From: Porphyra umbilicalis
Taxonomy: Eukaryota > Rhodophyta > Bangiophyceae > Bangiales > Bangiaceae
Direction: 5' to 3'
NCBI GenBank assembly: GCA_002049455.2
Contig: KV918802.1
Location: forward strand, 124,001-188,000
Length of the DNA: 64,000 nucleotides
In this document: in pieces, positions 33,406 to 44,822 of the stretch
Layout: each line of letters starts with the position of its first letter
Position numbering within the stretch: the stretch's first letter is position 1
Position numbers and translations under genes: made by a program
Notes under the pieces: model-generated
Databases searched by the model: none
Told to the model about the DNA's origin: nothing
What the model saw: the letters and a program-made list of their open reading frames with translations, nothing else

Positions 33406-34862
33406 TTGCAGATGTCCAATTTTTGTCCTCTCCGGACAAGAACAACAGTGCTCATGTACAACTCTGAGGACTCCAAAGTACGGAATGACTGTCAATAAGG
33501 ACAAATTCAAAGTACATATGAGGACAGACTGTTCGAAAGCTGTGTCGGCTTTGGATAATTGTATCATGGCCGGTGCCTTCATGCCCCTGCAACGCGTGAT
33601 TTGGTTGGAAGTCCGCTCCGAAAGTCTGAAGGAGACCGCTCGGAGCTGGACAGTTGCACACCTCTCTCGTCCCAACCTTTGCATCTCAGCTGAATCTCCG
33701 CGGATCGGTCGGTCTGGCACTCCTGGTGGGACAATTCGCACCTCTGGGCGCCGGAACCGACTGTGGATCGCCGCGGATCGCCCGCGATCCCCGAGAAGCG
33801 TCAGGAAACAGCCGGGCTCGACTGGCCTCCTTGGGTGCTGTGCAACAGTCCGGCAAACAGAACAGACGATCTTTACAGTTCTCTATCATCTGATTGTCTG
33901 CAACGCAAGAGCCTTGCACGAAAGATTCGATCGCTCGTTGGCCATGCGGTCCCGTCGACGCCGACGCGCCTTCGTTTTCGTCGCCGACTTCAGCCTGATG
34001 CACGTTGCTAGGTGCGAGACAGAGGTGATCGTGTTTTTGGTGCGGTAGCACAGGGGGGAATGCAGCCTGCTTAAGGGGAGTCTATCCGAAGTGCTGGGAA
34101 GAAGACAATGCCTCTGCGCGTACTCTTTATTTGTAAAACATCCAAGCACACGCCATATTGGTACTCTGGCCCCTCGTCCCTGACCGCCGCCCCCCTCCGA
34201 CGAAGCCTCCTCCGTGCTGTCAGAGAAAAAATGCATGCTTGAAGGACGCCGCTCGGCTACGCCCTATGCTCCACTCTGTTCGTATGAAAAGTAGGTGGGA
34301 GGCAAGCAGGGAGTATCGGGCGGGGACGGAGAGACATGTAGGAGGGCGCGATGCAGGCCCGCCACAGTACCGGATCACACAACGAAGCACGGAGGATGTC
34401 ACCAGGAAAGTGCTTTAACAAAGGCAGAGCGATGCTGGCATGAAGATACATAATCACCACGGGAGGCATCCAGCCCCTGCACCCCAGGTCATCACCCCAC
34501 GCCCCGCACACCCCTCCAGTGTGACCTTCCCCCGACCCCCCGGCCACCCCTCTCAGAAACGGTTCACACATAGACGCTCACGTACCCGAGAGATTGCCAG
34601 CACAGCACGGAGCACCGGCGCGAAGCGAGACGACGGTGGCGGGCACCACGACGACGGGCCGACGGTGCTGACGACGGTCGTGGCCGACGGTCGGGGTGGC
34701 ACCAACCATTTTGATGCGCTCAGACGATTTCAATTAATAGTCGACTTCAGCATGAAAAGTGTGCGGAGAACTCCTTGTCAAGTACGCAGTTAACAGCATT
34801 TTCTAAGTTTTCAAGAGCACTGTTGTTCTTGTCCGGAGAGGACAAAATTGGGACATCAGCAA
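33406..34862. mobile_element. mariner-like non-autonomous element, 1457 bp, TA target
   Basis: Termini of about 50 bp are inverted: TTGCAGATGTCC on the left and TTGCTGATGTCCC on the right. Both continue through TTGTCCTCTCCGGACAAG and AACAACAGTGCTC. The element is flanked by TA (33404-33405 and 34863-34864). The interior has a 187-codon + frame (33485-34048) without a recognisable transposase motif. It shares its outermost 20 bp pattern with 2232-2672. Confidence 0.75.
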
Positions 34863-34864
34863 TA

Positions 34865-35580
34865 GGATACGGATACACGCCGATCCTCCGTATCTGATTA
34901 CGGATAACTCCCTCAGGTGAGATCCGGATCAGGATATCTGCCTCCGGAACCGGATATTTGAGTAGATTACATTCGTATCCGGATTCGATGATTGATCCGA
35001 TTATAATCCCCCAAGTCCGACAGACAGCTCACTTAGAGCCCAAGAAGAACGCCTTCCAGCCGTTATTCGAGTGCTAAATGGACGTCAGTACGACTTGAAA
35101 TCCACACTTGATTTCAACGCCCCGACGGGCGCCGTCGAGGCGGTTCCCCGCCGTTTGTGTAAAGGGACGTCAGAATGACCGTTCTGAATCTCGTGTCACA
35201 CTCTGACAACAACGCGATCGGATCGAGTCGTGTGATTGAACTTTGCCACCCGGGTCGGGCTGGATCGCCGCTTGTCGCTGCCAAACGTTCGGACATTAAT
35301 CTCCCGAATGTCGGCACGCGAAAAGAGAGGTCGACTGCGTTTAACCAGAATTCTCTAGATGCGGGAAGCCTCATAACCATATATATCCCTATATCCTGAC
35401 TCTCATATCTGGGATACGGATCCGATATAATCTCGCAATTTCTGTCGGAAAGGATAGATATATCCTCTCCTCCTTTCCTCATAATGTATTTTGGATATGC
35501 GTCCCCGGCTCGTATCCGAAGTGGATACGGATATAATGCACGGATATCATCCTCAGGGATGTATCCATGACAACCCCTGG
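34865..35580. repeat. GGATAC/GGATATCC-rich degenerate inverted block
   Basis: Two zones (34865-35010 and 35375-35580) are dense in GGATAC, GGATAT, GATCCG and their complements, in mainly opposite orientation around a unique centre. This looks like the subterminal zones of a decayed DNA transposon. The GGATAC-rich left edge directly abuts the TA at the right end of the mariner-like element. Confidence 0.5.
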
Positions 35581-35627
35581 TGGACATGGCAGAGCCCGGC
35601 CCGTGACGCTTTCCTCATCCGGCCCCG

Positions 35628-35939
35628 GTGCCATCCTATCCCCCGCTCCCCCGCAACCGCATCCTCATTCGGTTGCGAGTCAGAGCGCCCACGGACGATG
35701 ACATCGACCTGCTCAACTCGACGTGGTGGGCTGGGGGCGACGACGCGTGGCCCGACCACCAGCACCTGCGGGCGAAGAACTGCGACGTGGACGTGGTGAA
35801 TGACCGGCGCCTCTCCCAGCTGGCGGGCGAGCCAGTGTCTTTCAACTGCGTCGACATAGCCAACGTGGAGCACCACGACCGGCAGACCACAGTGTACACT
35901 GAGCTTCAAATGCTCGCCCGTGGGTTCATACAGGAGTAG
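35628..35939 (+). pseudogene. PIF1-like helicase C-terminal fragment
   Basis: The roughly 103-codon frame contains RLRVRAPTDDDIDLL, an HLRAKNCDVDVVNDRRLSQL segment and LAGEPVSFNCVDIAN. These match the C-terminal half of PIF1-family DNA helicases, where a N-x-x-R/A...L.G...... D pattern follows the Walker motifs. No Walker A or B motif is seen upstream, so this is a fragment. PIF1-like helicases occur as host repair proteins, in Helitrons and in other large transposons. Here it lies at one edge of a 5.0-kb insertion. Confidence 0.5.
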
Positions 35940-36252
35940 CAGACGCGGTGGGAGTGGAAGCAGGCCGGGCGCGCGGGGGGGGGGGGTGAGCGGGCAGGCG
36001 GGCGGCGGGCCGGCGGGTGGCGGGCAGGCGGAAGGCCGCCCGCGGATGGCCACCAGGCGGGATGCAGGAGCGGGCGGACCGGCGACGGCGGCCGGGCCGG
36101 GCGCAATCCCCTGCGTGCGAAACAGGGGCTACATGTCGACGTCATCCCAGGTCCATGCACCAAAAAATAAAATAAAAAATACTCCCCGACCCCTAATCCA
36201 CCGTGACCAGCACCTTGGGCGTACCCCTTCAACACTCAGAATACCGGGGTTC
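35940..36252. other. low-complexity right edge of the 5.0-kb insertion
   Basis: Contains GCGGGC/GGCGGG microrepeats (35965-36090) and an A-rich stretch (36160-36180). No gene is seen. Confidence 0.5.
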
Positions 36253-36990
36253 ACGGCCCATCCCACGACGTCTCGCTCGACTTGGCGCCGCTCGAGAGGG
36301 CGTGACGTGGGCTGTCGCAGTAGGCAGGCAGATAGGGGTGCCTTGCACAGTTTGGGAACGGAACGGCGGTCCACTGCTGAATAATCCGGGAGATCGACAC
36401 TCGCGACGCCCACGACACGACGCGCACGTCCAATGAAAAATCGATGCTGCCATTCTGAGTCCGCAGATGCGTGCACAGCTGCACGTTGCCGACGGAAGGC
36501 CGTGTTTGCACGCCATACATTACGGATTGCACGCTTGACGGGCCGGTTCGATGTCCTGGACGTTGCGTTCTTTTCAGCCCGGTAGGCCTGAAATTGGCAG
36601 CCTTAATCGAGACGAAATCAGCCGACCCGCTTCCACGGGCTTAGTTCAGGGCTTCCGATTAACTTTACACGACGTGGACACTGTGCATCTCGCACGATGT
36701 CCTGCACGATGTCGAAACCGGGAATCTTAGTGGGAACAAGTAGCCCGTTATTAATACCTGACCCACTTGGCTAAGACAATGGGCCATCAAATCGCTCGTC
36801 CTCCTCGATTCCGCAATCCCGACCACGTGATGGGCGAGAAATGTCCTGGCATGCGAACTCGTGTTGAGATGTTCTGTAAGACGTCGTGCGCCCCGTCGAC
36901 TTCGTGCCGCCCCTCACGGGGTATGTGAGAGGGGTCATCGTGCGCGCGATCCGCATGGTGTCCATTTTTGGGAGATAGGACACGCCTAAA

Positions 36991-39594
36991 ATTGCATTCA
37001 AGGATGCACGCGGTGAGTGCAGCCGTGAATGCTGTGCTCGCACCTGAGGGGGGGGGCGGAGGAGCGCGCTGGGGGGGGGGGGGGGGGGGAAGGGGCAATT
37101 TGAGCATCGCTGACAATTAAAACATGTGATTCTCGATGGTCTCGTCGATTCTTGCCATCGCTGACCTTACCCATAGGAATACCCAGCGACGTGCACCACC
37201 CCCCCCCCGCTCCCAGCCGCCCTTTCCTCACCGCACGGCCACCGTCGGGCTTCTGCCGTCGCAGCCGCTGCCGCAGCCGCTGCCAAGGCCGCTACCCGCT
37301 GCTCACTCCCTGCCTGCGGCGGAAGCCCAGGGTCGCTGTCGCCACGAGCCCACCACCTGCGGAGGCAGTCCGGGCGCCGCCGTCGCCGCTTCATGCGCTT
37401 GCCGGTTGCTCCACCTCCCCGCCGCGCTGCGTCCCGCCGCCCCCGCCTTCCCCTCCCCCCCCACATGTTTCATCCTGGTTCTCGCTCACGCTTCCCCCCT
37501 GTGCGTGTATCACGCGTCAAGAACGACTGGTGACGGTTGGGGGCAGTAGTGACCGGCGACGGGCCGCTGGAGCCGGGCGCGGCGGCGGCGGGTGTGCAAC
37601 GTGGAGTGGGACGATGCTGTAGCTTTCATCTGAGTGTTTAAAGCTGCGTGTATCATCTCTGGTGTCGGGGGGGCATGAAAACTACTGTTCAGAGGCTGAG
37701 CGGCAGGACGTGAGGGCAATCCCAGCAAAGTCGGCCCCATCTTCCATTTAACCCCATCTGGAGGTGCAACGTGTGGGTCACTGAATGAGAAGACCATCCT
37801 GGGGGCCCCATGCCCCAAACGTCGACATGGAATTCTCCACATCGACCATCGACAGCACTCTGGCCGATGGAACGATAAGGCCTACGTTGCTGGTTCTGAT
37901 GAGGCCAAAATCTGACCTCGCATCGTATTGCAGGGGACTAGCTAAACGACGATGGCTGATGTGTCCAAAATCGATTGCAGATCGTGTAGAGATAGTCGTT
38001 AGATTCATTCGACAGCGGACTCGGGCATGCCACGCGACAAAGAATTGAAGCACAGCATGAGAATGAAGCCCAATCCGACCAGAATAGGGCGCAACACGCA
38101 ATAACATGGGGTGCATGCGACGACACCTTGCAGTGCCACGGCACCACGCGCAAGAAAATTCGATGTTAACGCCTGACACAGGCGACGACCCGCGTTAGAC
38201 GAGGCGCAACACCAGCGATCTGGGCCAGTCTGGTGGACAATCACCTGCGCGAGCGGACGAAGGTACTCTCCGCGCCGCAGAGTGGTCCTGCCAAACAGCT
38301 TGCATCGCCCGTGTACCATCTCTCGGGAGTGCCAGCTTGTAGAATCGATTGCCCTGAGCCGCTCTCGGGTCAGACTCTCCGGTCAGCGGACGGAAGATGC
38401 GCTCTTTGATTGGCTGTCAATGAAAAAGTTCTAGGCCGTGCCCCGGCCTCAAAGTGTCTTTCGCGCAGTCCAGGTATTTTCACAATCTTATGTCTCGATC
38501 TGGACGCGATTTTGGCGGGACTGGCTCCGCCATCAGTTTTCCAGTGCACGCGATTGGACGCCGCTCGTCTCAAAAGGATGGTGTGGCGGGCAGGTGTGAC
38601 ACTGGATGAGAGATGAGAGAGTGTTGCGCAGCAATGAGTGGCTTCGCTTGACCGTCGCGTGATCGCGATTCGGGCCTCACACACACGTCTGTCAGCTGCA
38701 TTGAGTGGGCGGACACCGATGATGGCTGCCATGACCCTGGCGTCAGTCCGCGCATCGTGGGCGGTCCAATGAAGAGGCATTGTGAGCTCGGGCGTGCCAG
38801 CGCGGGTGTACCCCGCCTCGCTAGGCAACGCATGGGAGGACCTCCCCCAGGTTCCCTGCACGTGTCCGGCGGGCACAGCGTTTTTTTGTGGCGAGGGCGG
38901 GCCCGGGTGGGCCTCGTTACGCGCGTGCGCCACGCACTTGTTAGACAGACGTGCGCTGCTCCCACACGTGGGTACACCGACAGGCACCTTCCTGCGTGAG
39001 CAGTTCAACAGGGCCCACAGGCGGTCGCCTGCCATGCGAGGCAACAAGTGGGGGGACCTTTCGCGTTGTCCCCGCGCGCATGCCCGACGCTTGACGTCTT
39101 TTGGCCTCGTTCAGGCCAGCACGGGCGGGGCCCACGCCGTCACCCTCCCACCCAGGCCTGCAGAGGCGGCATGCGGTCGGGTTCCGCGCTCTGCCCGCAC
39201 CCGACTCGTTTTCGCGCTGCGTCGACGGACGCAGGCAGGAAGCCAACGGTCGGCCGCCGTCGCAGGAGCCCCCTTTGGGGGCCCTGTGGTGGCTCCCGCG
39301 CGCGGGTCCGCCGCGTGCCGTGTGTGTGCGCACAATCCACCGCCGGCGCCGAGGCGCCCGCCTTCGTACCCCACTTGCACGGCTTCGTTAGCTCGCGTTG
39401 ACCGTCTGTCCCGCCTTTGCGACGCCCGCGCTCCTGAGCATGACGCGCGGGAAAGGCGCCCACGACTCCCTGCGGCGACACATGCAGCGGAAGCGTAACG
39501 GTGCCTGGTGTCTGCCTCCCCCTCCTAGTCCCTGCGAGGACGCTTGCGAGCACCCGCACATGCGCTTTCACCCCCTTTCCACCCTCGTCCTCCC
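36991..39594. other. no gene recognised
   Basis: G runs at 37049-37090 are followed by short Pro/Ser/Arg-rich frames. 37770-38400 has ordinary composition with short frames. 38760-39594 is again GC-rich with composition-driven open frames. No domain or repeat partner was identified. Confidence 0.4.
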
Positions 39595-41405
39595 ATGCCG
39601 CACGCGGCGCCAGGTGGGCATCGCCCGCCCCCCGGCTTTGGTTGTGCCGCAGAGGGAGGGAGATCCCGGCCATTTAAGCGGCCTCACTCCCCTCTTGGTC
39701 GCGGCCGCCGACATGGCCAGCGCGACGACTATGAGCAGCAACGACGGAACGCGCGCTACCGCGGCGATTGCAAAGGCCGCGGAGCTGGCGGCGGCCCTCC
39801 CGGCCCTGTGTGTGCGGGTCCGCGTGGCGGTGGCGACAACGACAGCTGGCGACCACCGAGCTCCCCTCGGCCGCCTTTGGGCTCCCCTCTTCGGCCGACA
39901 AGGGGCCCGCCATTCTCCCCCAACCACCTCGGAGGGAGCGCAAGGCGCCCGCCGGCTGGTGGTCCTCCCGGCCAGCCGCGTTTGCCGCCTCATCCATCTC
40001 TCCGCGGTCGCGTGTACCGCTCCTGGAGCCCTCCACGCCTGCCGCGGCCTCCGCCGCCGGGTCCTCCCCCAAGCCCGCCAAGAGGTCCTCCTCACTTCAG
40101 GGGCGGCCGCGAAAACTACCGCCCGCGCAGCCCGCCGCGCCAGCCGTTGGGCCCACCGCCTGTCCCGCCACGGGGCGACTGACGATCGCCAAGTGGCGAC
40201 GGATGGGACAGCCCGTGGACCCTGCCCCGCTTTCTCTCTGGGTTGGAGGTGGGCTCCCTCCTGCGAGGCGTGGAACGACGACCAAGTCCCACTATGGGAG
40301 GTTTCACGGCGGGCGCCTCTGTGGTGCGTGCCTGATACCCCCTCGCCCTGGCAGGTCGACCAGTGCGCAGATCCGGGCGACACGCTGAAGTTCCAGTGGG
40401 TGCTGACCCAGACGCCGACACGGAGCACATCCTGGCCGTGGACTTCGTGGCCCGCGCCGTCGCAGCCGTTGCTGCAGCCGACGTAGTCCGAGCCCGTGAG
40501 CCGCCCGGTGAACGTCTTGCAGGGGACCCATCCCTGTGTCGACCCGACGTACCAGCTCGTCCCTGTATCTCGGCGGCCGCCCCAGCTGGTCCCTGACCAC
40601 CCACCGCCTCCATACCGGCTTTGACGTACGCGCTGCCCAAGAGGATGGAGTCTGCTTTGGAGGGGACCGACGCAGACCGTGTGCTCCTCTGTGAGAGGTA
40701 CCTGGAGGTGACGAGCGACGCGGTGAAAGGGACTGCCAAGACCAAGGACAAGCTGTGGGCGACGAAGCACAAGGTTTGGGGTGAGAAAGTGCGGAAGAAG
40801 CGGCCGATGAGAGTTGAGCGCTTTACAAGTGCGCTGGAGAAGCAGTTCAAGCGCATTCGGACGGGTGTGAGCGCCTTGCGTCGCACCACCTTGCTGTTAA
40901 GGCCATGCCGACCACTGGAAACCCATCGGAGGAGGACATTATATCACCCCTGAGGCGGCTCTTTACCGATTTACCATTACTCAGAAGACGCTGGAGCGTG
41001 CAGGTGTGGCGAGCTCGTCTGCTATTGACGTCGGGGGGGTGTGAGGGGACTGACGACTCTATCGGCGGTGTGGGCGACGGCTTTGCCGGTCTGGGCGTTG
41101 ACAGCTCGACAGAGAAGGTGCGAGCAGCCGCCGCCCCTGCCGCCGGAGCGCGGGCGCCGCCGGGGCGAGGAGCGCTGGCGGCGCCTTTGGATAAATATGG
41201 GACATCTGAATCTGCTCTGGCGGCGGCGGCGGCGGCCAAGGCTGCGCCGGCCCACGTGCGTCGACAAGCCAAGCCTGGCGCTGGCCGTCGCTCGCTGAAG
41301 ACCAAGCGGCAGGCAGCCGCGGCTCAGCCTGCCCGCAGCACGAACACGACTCGCTACCTGGACGAGGACAGCGAGTCGTCGAACAAAAGCGATGATTCCG
41401 AGTAG
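39595..41405 (+). pseudogene. second Harbinger-type Myb/SANT-like gene, Pro/Arg-rich N-terminus, frameshifted
   Basis: A Pro/Arg/Gly-rich region with RS/SP dipeptides (39600-40182; for example GRVYRSWSPPRLP) is followed, after frame changes, by a Myb-like domain. That domain reads LEGTDADRVLLCERYLEV and KRPMRVERFTSALEKQFKRI (40621-40870). It resembles the Myb-like domain at 9810-10278, including a TGNPSEEDIIS segment (about 40908) matching TGHPSPEQLVN there. The frame shifts near 40875 and again at the C run near 40948, and a G run near 41033 precedes an acidic/Ser C-terminus ending at 41405 (DEDSESSNKSDDSE). No transposase is adjacent. It is either a decayed Harbinger partner or indel-affected. 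Confidence 0.5.
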
Positions 41406-43590
41406 AGGGACCTGTTGTTCGTTGCTTTTGTGTGCGACGTGATGCGTTTGTATGTTGAGTATGACAAAGTTTTTTTTTTTCCCCGTTGGGCAGGGTTTTT
41501 TTTTCCTACACAAGTGTCATTGCTTGCTAACGTGTGGCAGGAAAAGGACCTCCCGCGCAGCGTTTGCCTATGACCCCCCGCATCTCCCGCACTCTTTTCC
41601 GGCCCGAGTCCCATCCTCCACACACGCTCAACACGCGGCCCCCCCCCCGCGCGCGATCTGCGCGCATATCCCCGTCGCGGCGCCGAGCTGGGCACGGCGC
41701 GTGGGGTAACGCGCCGTGAGGGCCTGCGCTGGCCCTCGCCGGCGCGCGATGCGCCCCCCCCCGCTGGAGTGCGATGCGATTCCGCCGCGCCGCGTGCCGC
41801 TCCGCGGCTCCGCGCCGACGCACGCCACCGAGTGAGCGGTGGCTACATGCGCGCCCCGCCCGTTGCCGCTCGACACCAACGTGATGCAGGCGGGGCGTCA
41901 AGGTGGGGCGCCGCAGGCGCAGCATGCGCGGCGGCTCCTTGGAGTGGCGGCGGCTACCGCCTCGACCGGCGACACCTCTGCCGCCGCCGCCGGCGCCCCT
42001 GCCGCTGACGCAGCTGTCGCCTACCCTCGCCTGCCGAGAGGGGCGGCGGCAGCGGCTGGCGCCAGGGACGGCGGCGCTGTGGCGCAGCAGGAGGGCGGCC
42101 GCGGTGGCTGTGGCCGCAGTGGCCTTCTCAGGGCAGGGATTACGGCCGTGGGCCCTGCCCTAACTCCTCCTCGAAGTCGAGAAGGGACGCCATCGTTGCG
42201 GGCGTGCCCGACCACATGCCGCCGGTGTGGCATCTTGTAGAGCTGCATACTGGCACATACTTCTTCTCGACGCTGGTGCCGTCCGGCCGGGAGATGGATG
42301 CGGTGCAAACGCAATGTTTGGTGGTTGTTTGTAGTGTGGTCGAATGCGTCAACGGCTGTGTGTTTTCGCCTGCCAGAAGACGCGCAGTAGTACCGTCCGT
42401 ACGTATATATTGCTGACTTCCAAACTGTGTCGGTTGCAGAGTGGTTGAAAACATTCAAAAATGTACGTGGACCAATGGAAAGGCTAGGAATCACCTGAGT
42501 TTCTTACAGAGTCTCCCCATGCAGCTCTGCGCACTGGAAACGCACATCAGGATCTCAAGAAATCTGAAGAAATTTGTTAAATTCATGAGAAATCACGGGT
42601 CTGGCCCAGAACCCTCTCCATGCACGCTTCAGGCCAAAACAAGCGGCCCAAAATTCTCAGGAAATCTCATTGTGGGTTGCAATGGCTCTGCGTGACTCCT
42701 GCAAGAGACGGTGATTGGCTCGTAAGATGACTGGCGGGCAGTCTCAGCCAATAGTTCGCTCGTGGCTTGTCGAACAGCCAATCTGACTTCATTTCTATGC
42801 CGTGTCGTCGGCTCTGCCTCCTTTCTCTCTGCAACCGCCAATATTTGGAGGTTAGGATTGCAAAACTGTCGTTGGATGCCCTTTCGTACATGCAACCACC
42901 TCGAGCTGCGACAGCAGCTCTATACGAGATATCACGTCATGCGCCGTGACAGCAGTTGAGGGTGCCGAGTCCTCTCCCCCTCTCACGGCGCTGCTGCTCG
43001 TCCTCGACCCCTCCCTTAAAGCCTTCCCGCGGGAGGCGCTCCTCGGTTTGGCGCCTCCACCCCGGTGCGTCGGGCGAAGGTATGACGGCCACCGCCTGAG
43101 CTGCCCTGTGGATTGAGTCGTGGGGCCTAGAAGTCGCCTAAGGGCCGCCGTCGCAGTCGGGAGAAGCCGCCCCGGCCGGAGCGGAGGTCGGTGTGGGGCA
43201 CCACCTGACACCCGCCCAAGCGTCCGGCCGGAGGGGCGTGCCGGCGGCGCCGCCCGTCGGCGCCCTCGCCGCCGCGCGGTCGCCGCGGCGGCGGCGAACG
43301 GAGGAAGGCGTCGGTCCGCCGCGGCGGGTGGGAGGGGGGGGGGGGAGTTGGGGGGGAACGGGCGGGGGTGGGGGCGCCGGCTGCCCCCGTCGGTGCGCGC
43401 TACGGCGGCGACGCGTCGTCTGCGTCGGATGCGTGGTCGTGGACGAGCGGCATCGCTTCCTGCCTTCTTTGATGGAATATCCAGAGACAGACCAGTATCC
43501 TGTGTGTTCGTTATCGAGTCACACAAAAGGGGCAGCGTTACTGACTAGTAAAGACCAACCTTCTCGCAGACGAACAAAAATGTGGTATTA
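41406..43590. other. no gene recognised; T runs after the Myb-like stop
   Basis: Two long T runs (about 41468-41480 and 41495-41504) follow the stop, as they do after the transposase at 7714. 41640-42170 is GC-rich with Ala/Gly frames. A minus frame at 42140-42454 (ending FEEELGQGPRP) looks mildly coding but matches nothing. 43150-43420 is G-rich. Confidence 0.35.
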
Positions 43591-44068
43591 GTGACGTTGG
43601 ATCAATTACCAGTTTATTGGGACCGACCGTAGCCAAGCAATAAAGCGAGTTCTATTGCCGTCGCGGCGAGGAAGAAAGACCTTCTGTTGAAGGGTATCCG
43701 ATGGGGAGCCGGGTGGTGCCCACGACGGCGACCCCGGACCCATGGTAGTTTAATACAAACAACGGCACTGGTCGATCGACCATCCGATTAATCGATCGTA
43801 ATGAGTGCCGGCAGACAGATAGGACAGGCAAGCAAACAAGAAAAATGAACAATGCGAAAGTAATCCCCCAAAGGGCTTGCCACAAGCCGAGTCACACAAA
43901 TCCGTGGATTCAGCCAGTCAAGGGGGCTACCAGTGGCAATTTGCCAATAGCGAGCAGAGATATGCTACATACCTCCAACGCGAGATTCGAGCCGTCCCGG
44001 CGAGACCCAGGGAGGCCGGCGCCCGATTGGGCGATCGCTGACCCGCACCGGCCCGAGCGGTTGTCACC
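43591..44068. other. no gene recognised
   Basis: Ordinary-composition spacer with short frames; CGATCGACC-type palindromes occur near 43770-43800. Confidence 0.4.
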
Positions 44069-44594
44069 GTGCCGGCGGCACGAGCCGTGAAGGGGCGCCG
44101 ATCCGGCCCCCTTGGGGGTGGCGGTTGGTCGGTGGCGACCACGACCGCTCCGCAACACGCATGCGCGGGCGTGTGGTCGGCACCTCGCGCTGTGGGGCCG
44201 AGGCTCGTGGTGGAGCGTGCCTGCGCAGGCGGGCCGCCGGGCGCGTACGCGCGGGCGCGGGCGGTCGGGCAGGGTTACGACCCGTGGTCGCGGCCGCGGG
44301 GTGGCCAGCGCGCGCTGCGCCATCGTCGTCAGCGCAACTCGGCGCCGTTGTCGTCGGGGTTTCGCTACCCCGTCGAGAAGGCAAAAGCAACGACGCGGAG
44401 GGGGGTTGGCACCCCGTGGCCGGTTCGCACCGCGCCGAGTGCGACCGGGTGGTGGTCGTCCAGCGGCACGGAGCCTTCCCGTGCCCTAGTGCACTTGCAC
44501 ACGTTGCTGCCTTACGGCGCTGCTTGGGTTGGGGCGCGCTACCGCGAGGTGGGTAACCTTGGGGTTGGTGAAGTTGGTGTGCGGGCGGGCTGCG

Positions 44595-44812
44595 AGCGGC
44601 GCGCCCGTCGGCAAGGGCGGCAAGGACGGCAGGTGCGTCAGGGGCGGCAAGCGCGGCAAGGGCGGCATCCGCGGCAAGGGCGGCAAGGACGGCATCGGCG
44701 GCAAGCGCGGCTTCGGTGGCACGCGTGGCGTCGGCGGCAAGCGCGGCAAGGGCGGCAAGCGCGGCAAGGACGGCAAGCGCGGCCTCGGCGGCAAGGATCC
44801 ACACCCCCGAGC
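44595..44812. repeat. 9-bp (GGCGGCAAG/CGCGGCAAG) repeat tract
   Basis: About 24 imperfect 9-bp units. In one + frame they encode GKGG/GKRG, in another QARQGR. The frame downstream of the GKGG reading is the one that continues into the candidate gene at 44823. Confidence 0.8.
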
Positions 44813-44822
44813 GGCCAAGGCT

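Larger units (their letters stand above)
31220..36252. mobile_element. 5.0-kb insertion with 7-bp ACGGCCC duplication
   Basis: ACGGCCC occurs at 31213-31219 and 36253-36259, and the continuous R1 copy has a single ACGGCCC at the matching place. So 5033 bp were inserted here with a 7-bp duplication. The ends (CAAGACGGGAAATTG and, inward from the right, GAACCCCGGTATTC) are only weakly similar. It carries the PIF1-like helicase fragment (35628-35939) near its right end and a mariner-like element (33406-34862). The superfamily is unknown to me. Confidence 0.6.
25979..36990 (-). mobile_element. repeat R1, inverted copy, split by three insertions
   Basis: R1 segments appear in inverted order and orientation: 25979-27023, 30231-30473, 31189-31219 and 36253-36972. 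They are interrupted by a hAT element (27032-30230), family B copy 2 (30474-31188) and a 5.0-kb insertion (31220-36252). Each junction can be aligned with the continuous + copy at 21766-24444. The outer end at 25979 carries CCATTTTTGGGGGAA, the same terminal motif as the other end of R1, so R1 has short direct terminal repeats. Confidence 0.65.

Noticed and set aside
42140-42454. Minus-strand gene ending FEEELGQGPRP
   Set aside because: Short, non-ATG start, no domain and an equally open opposite frame.
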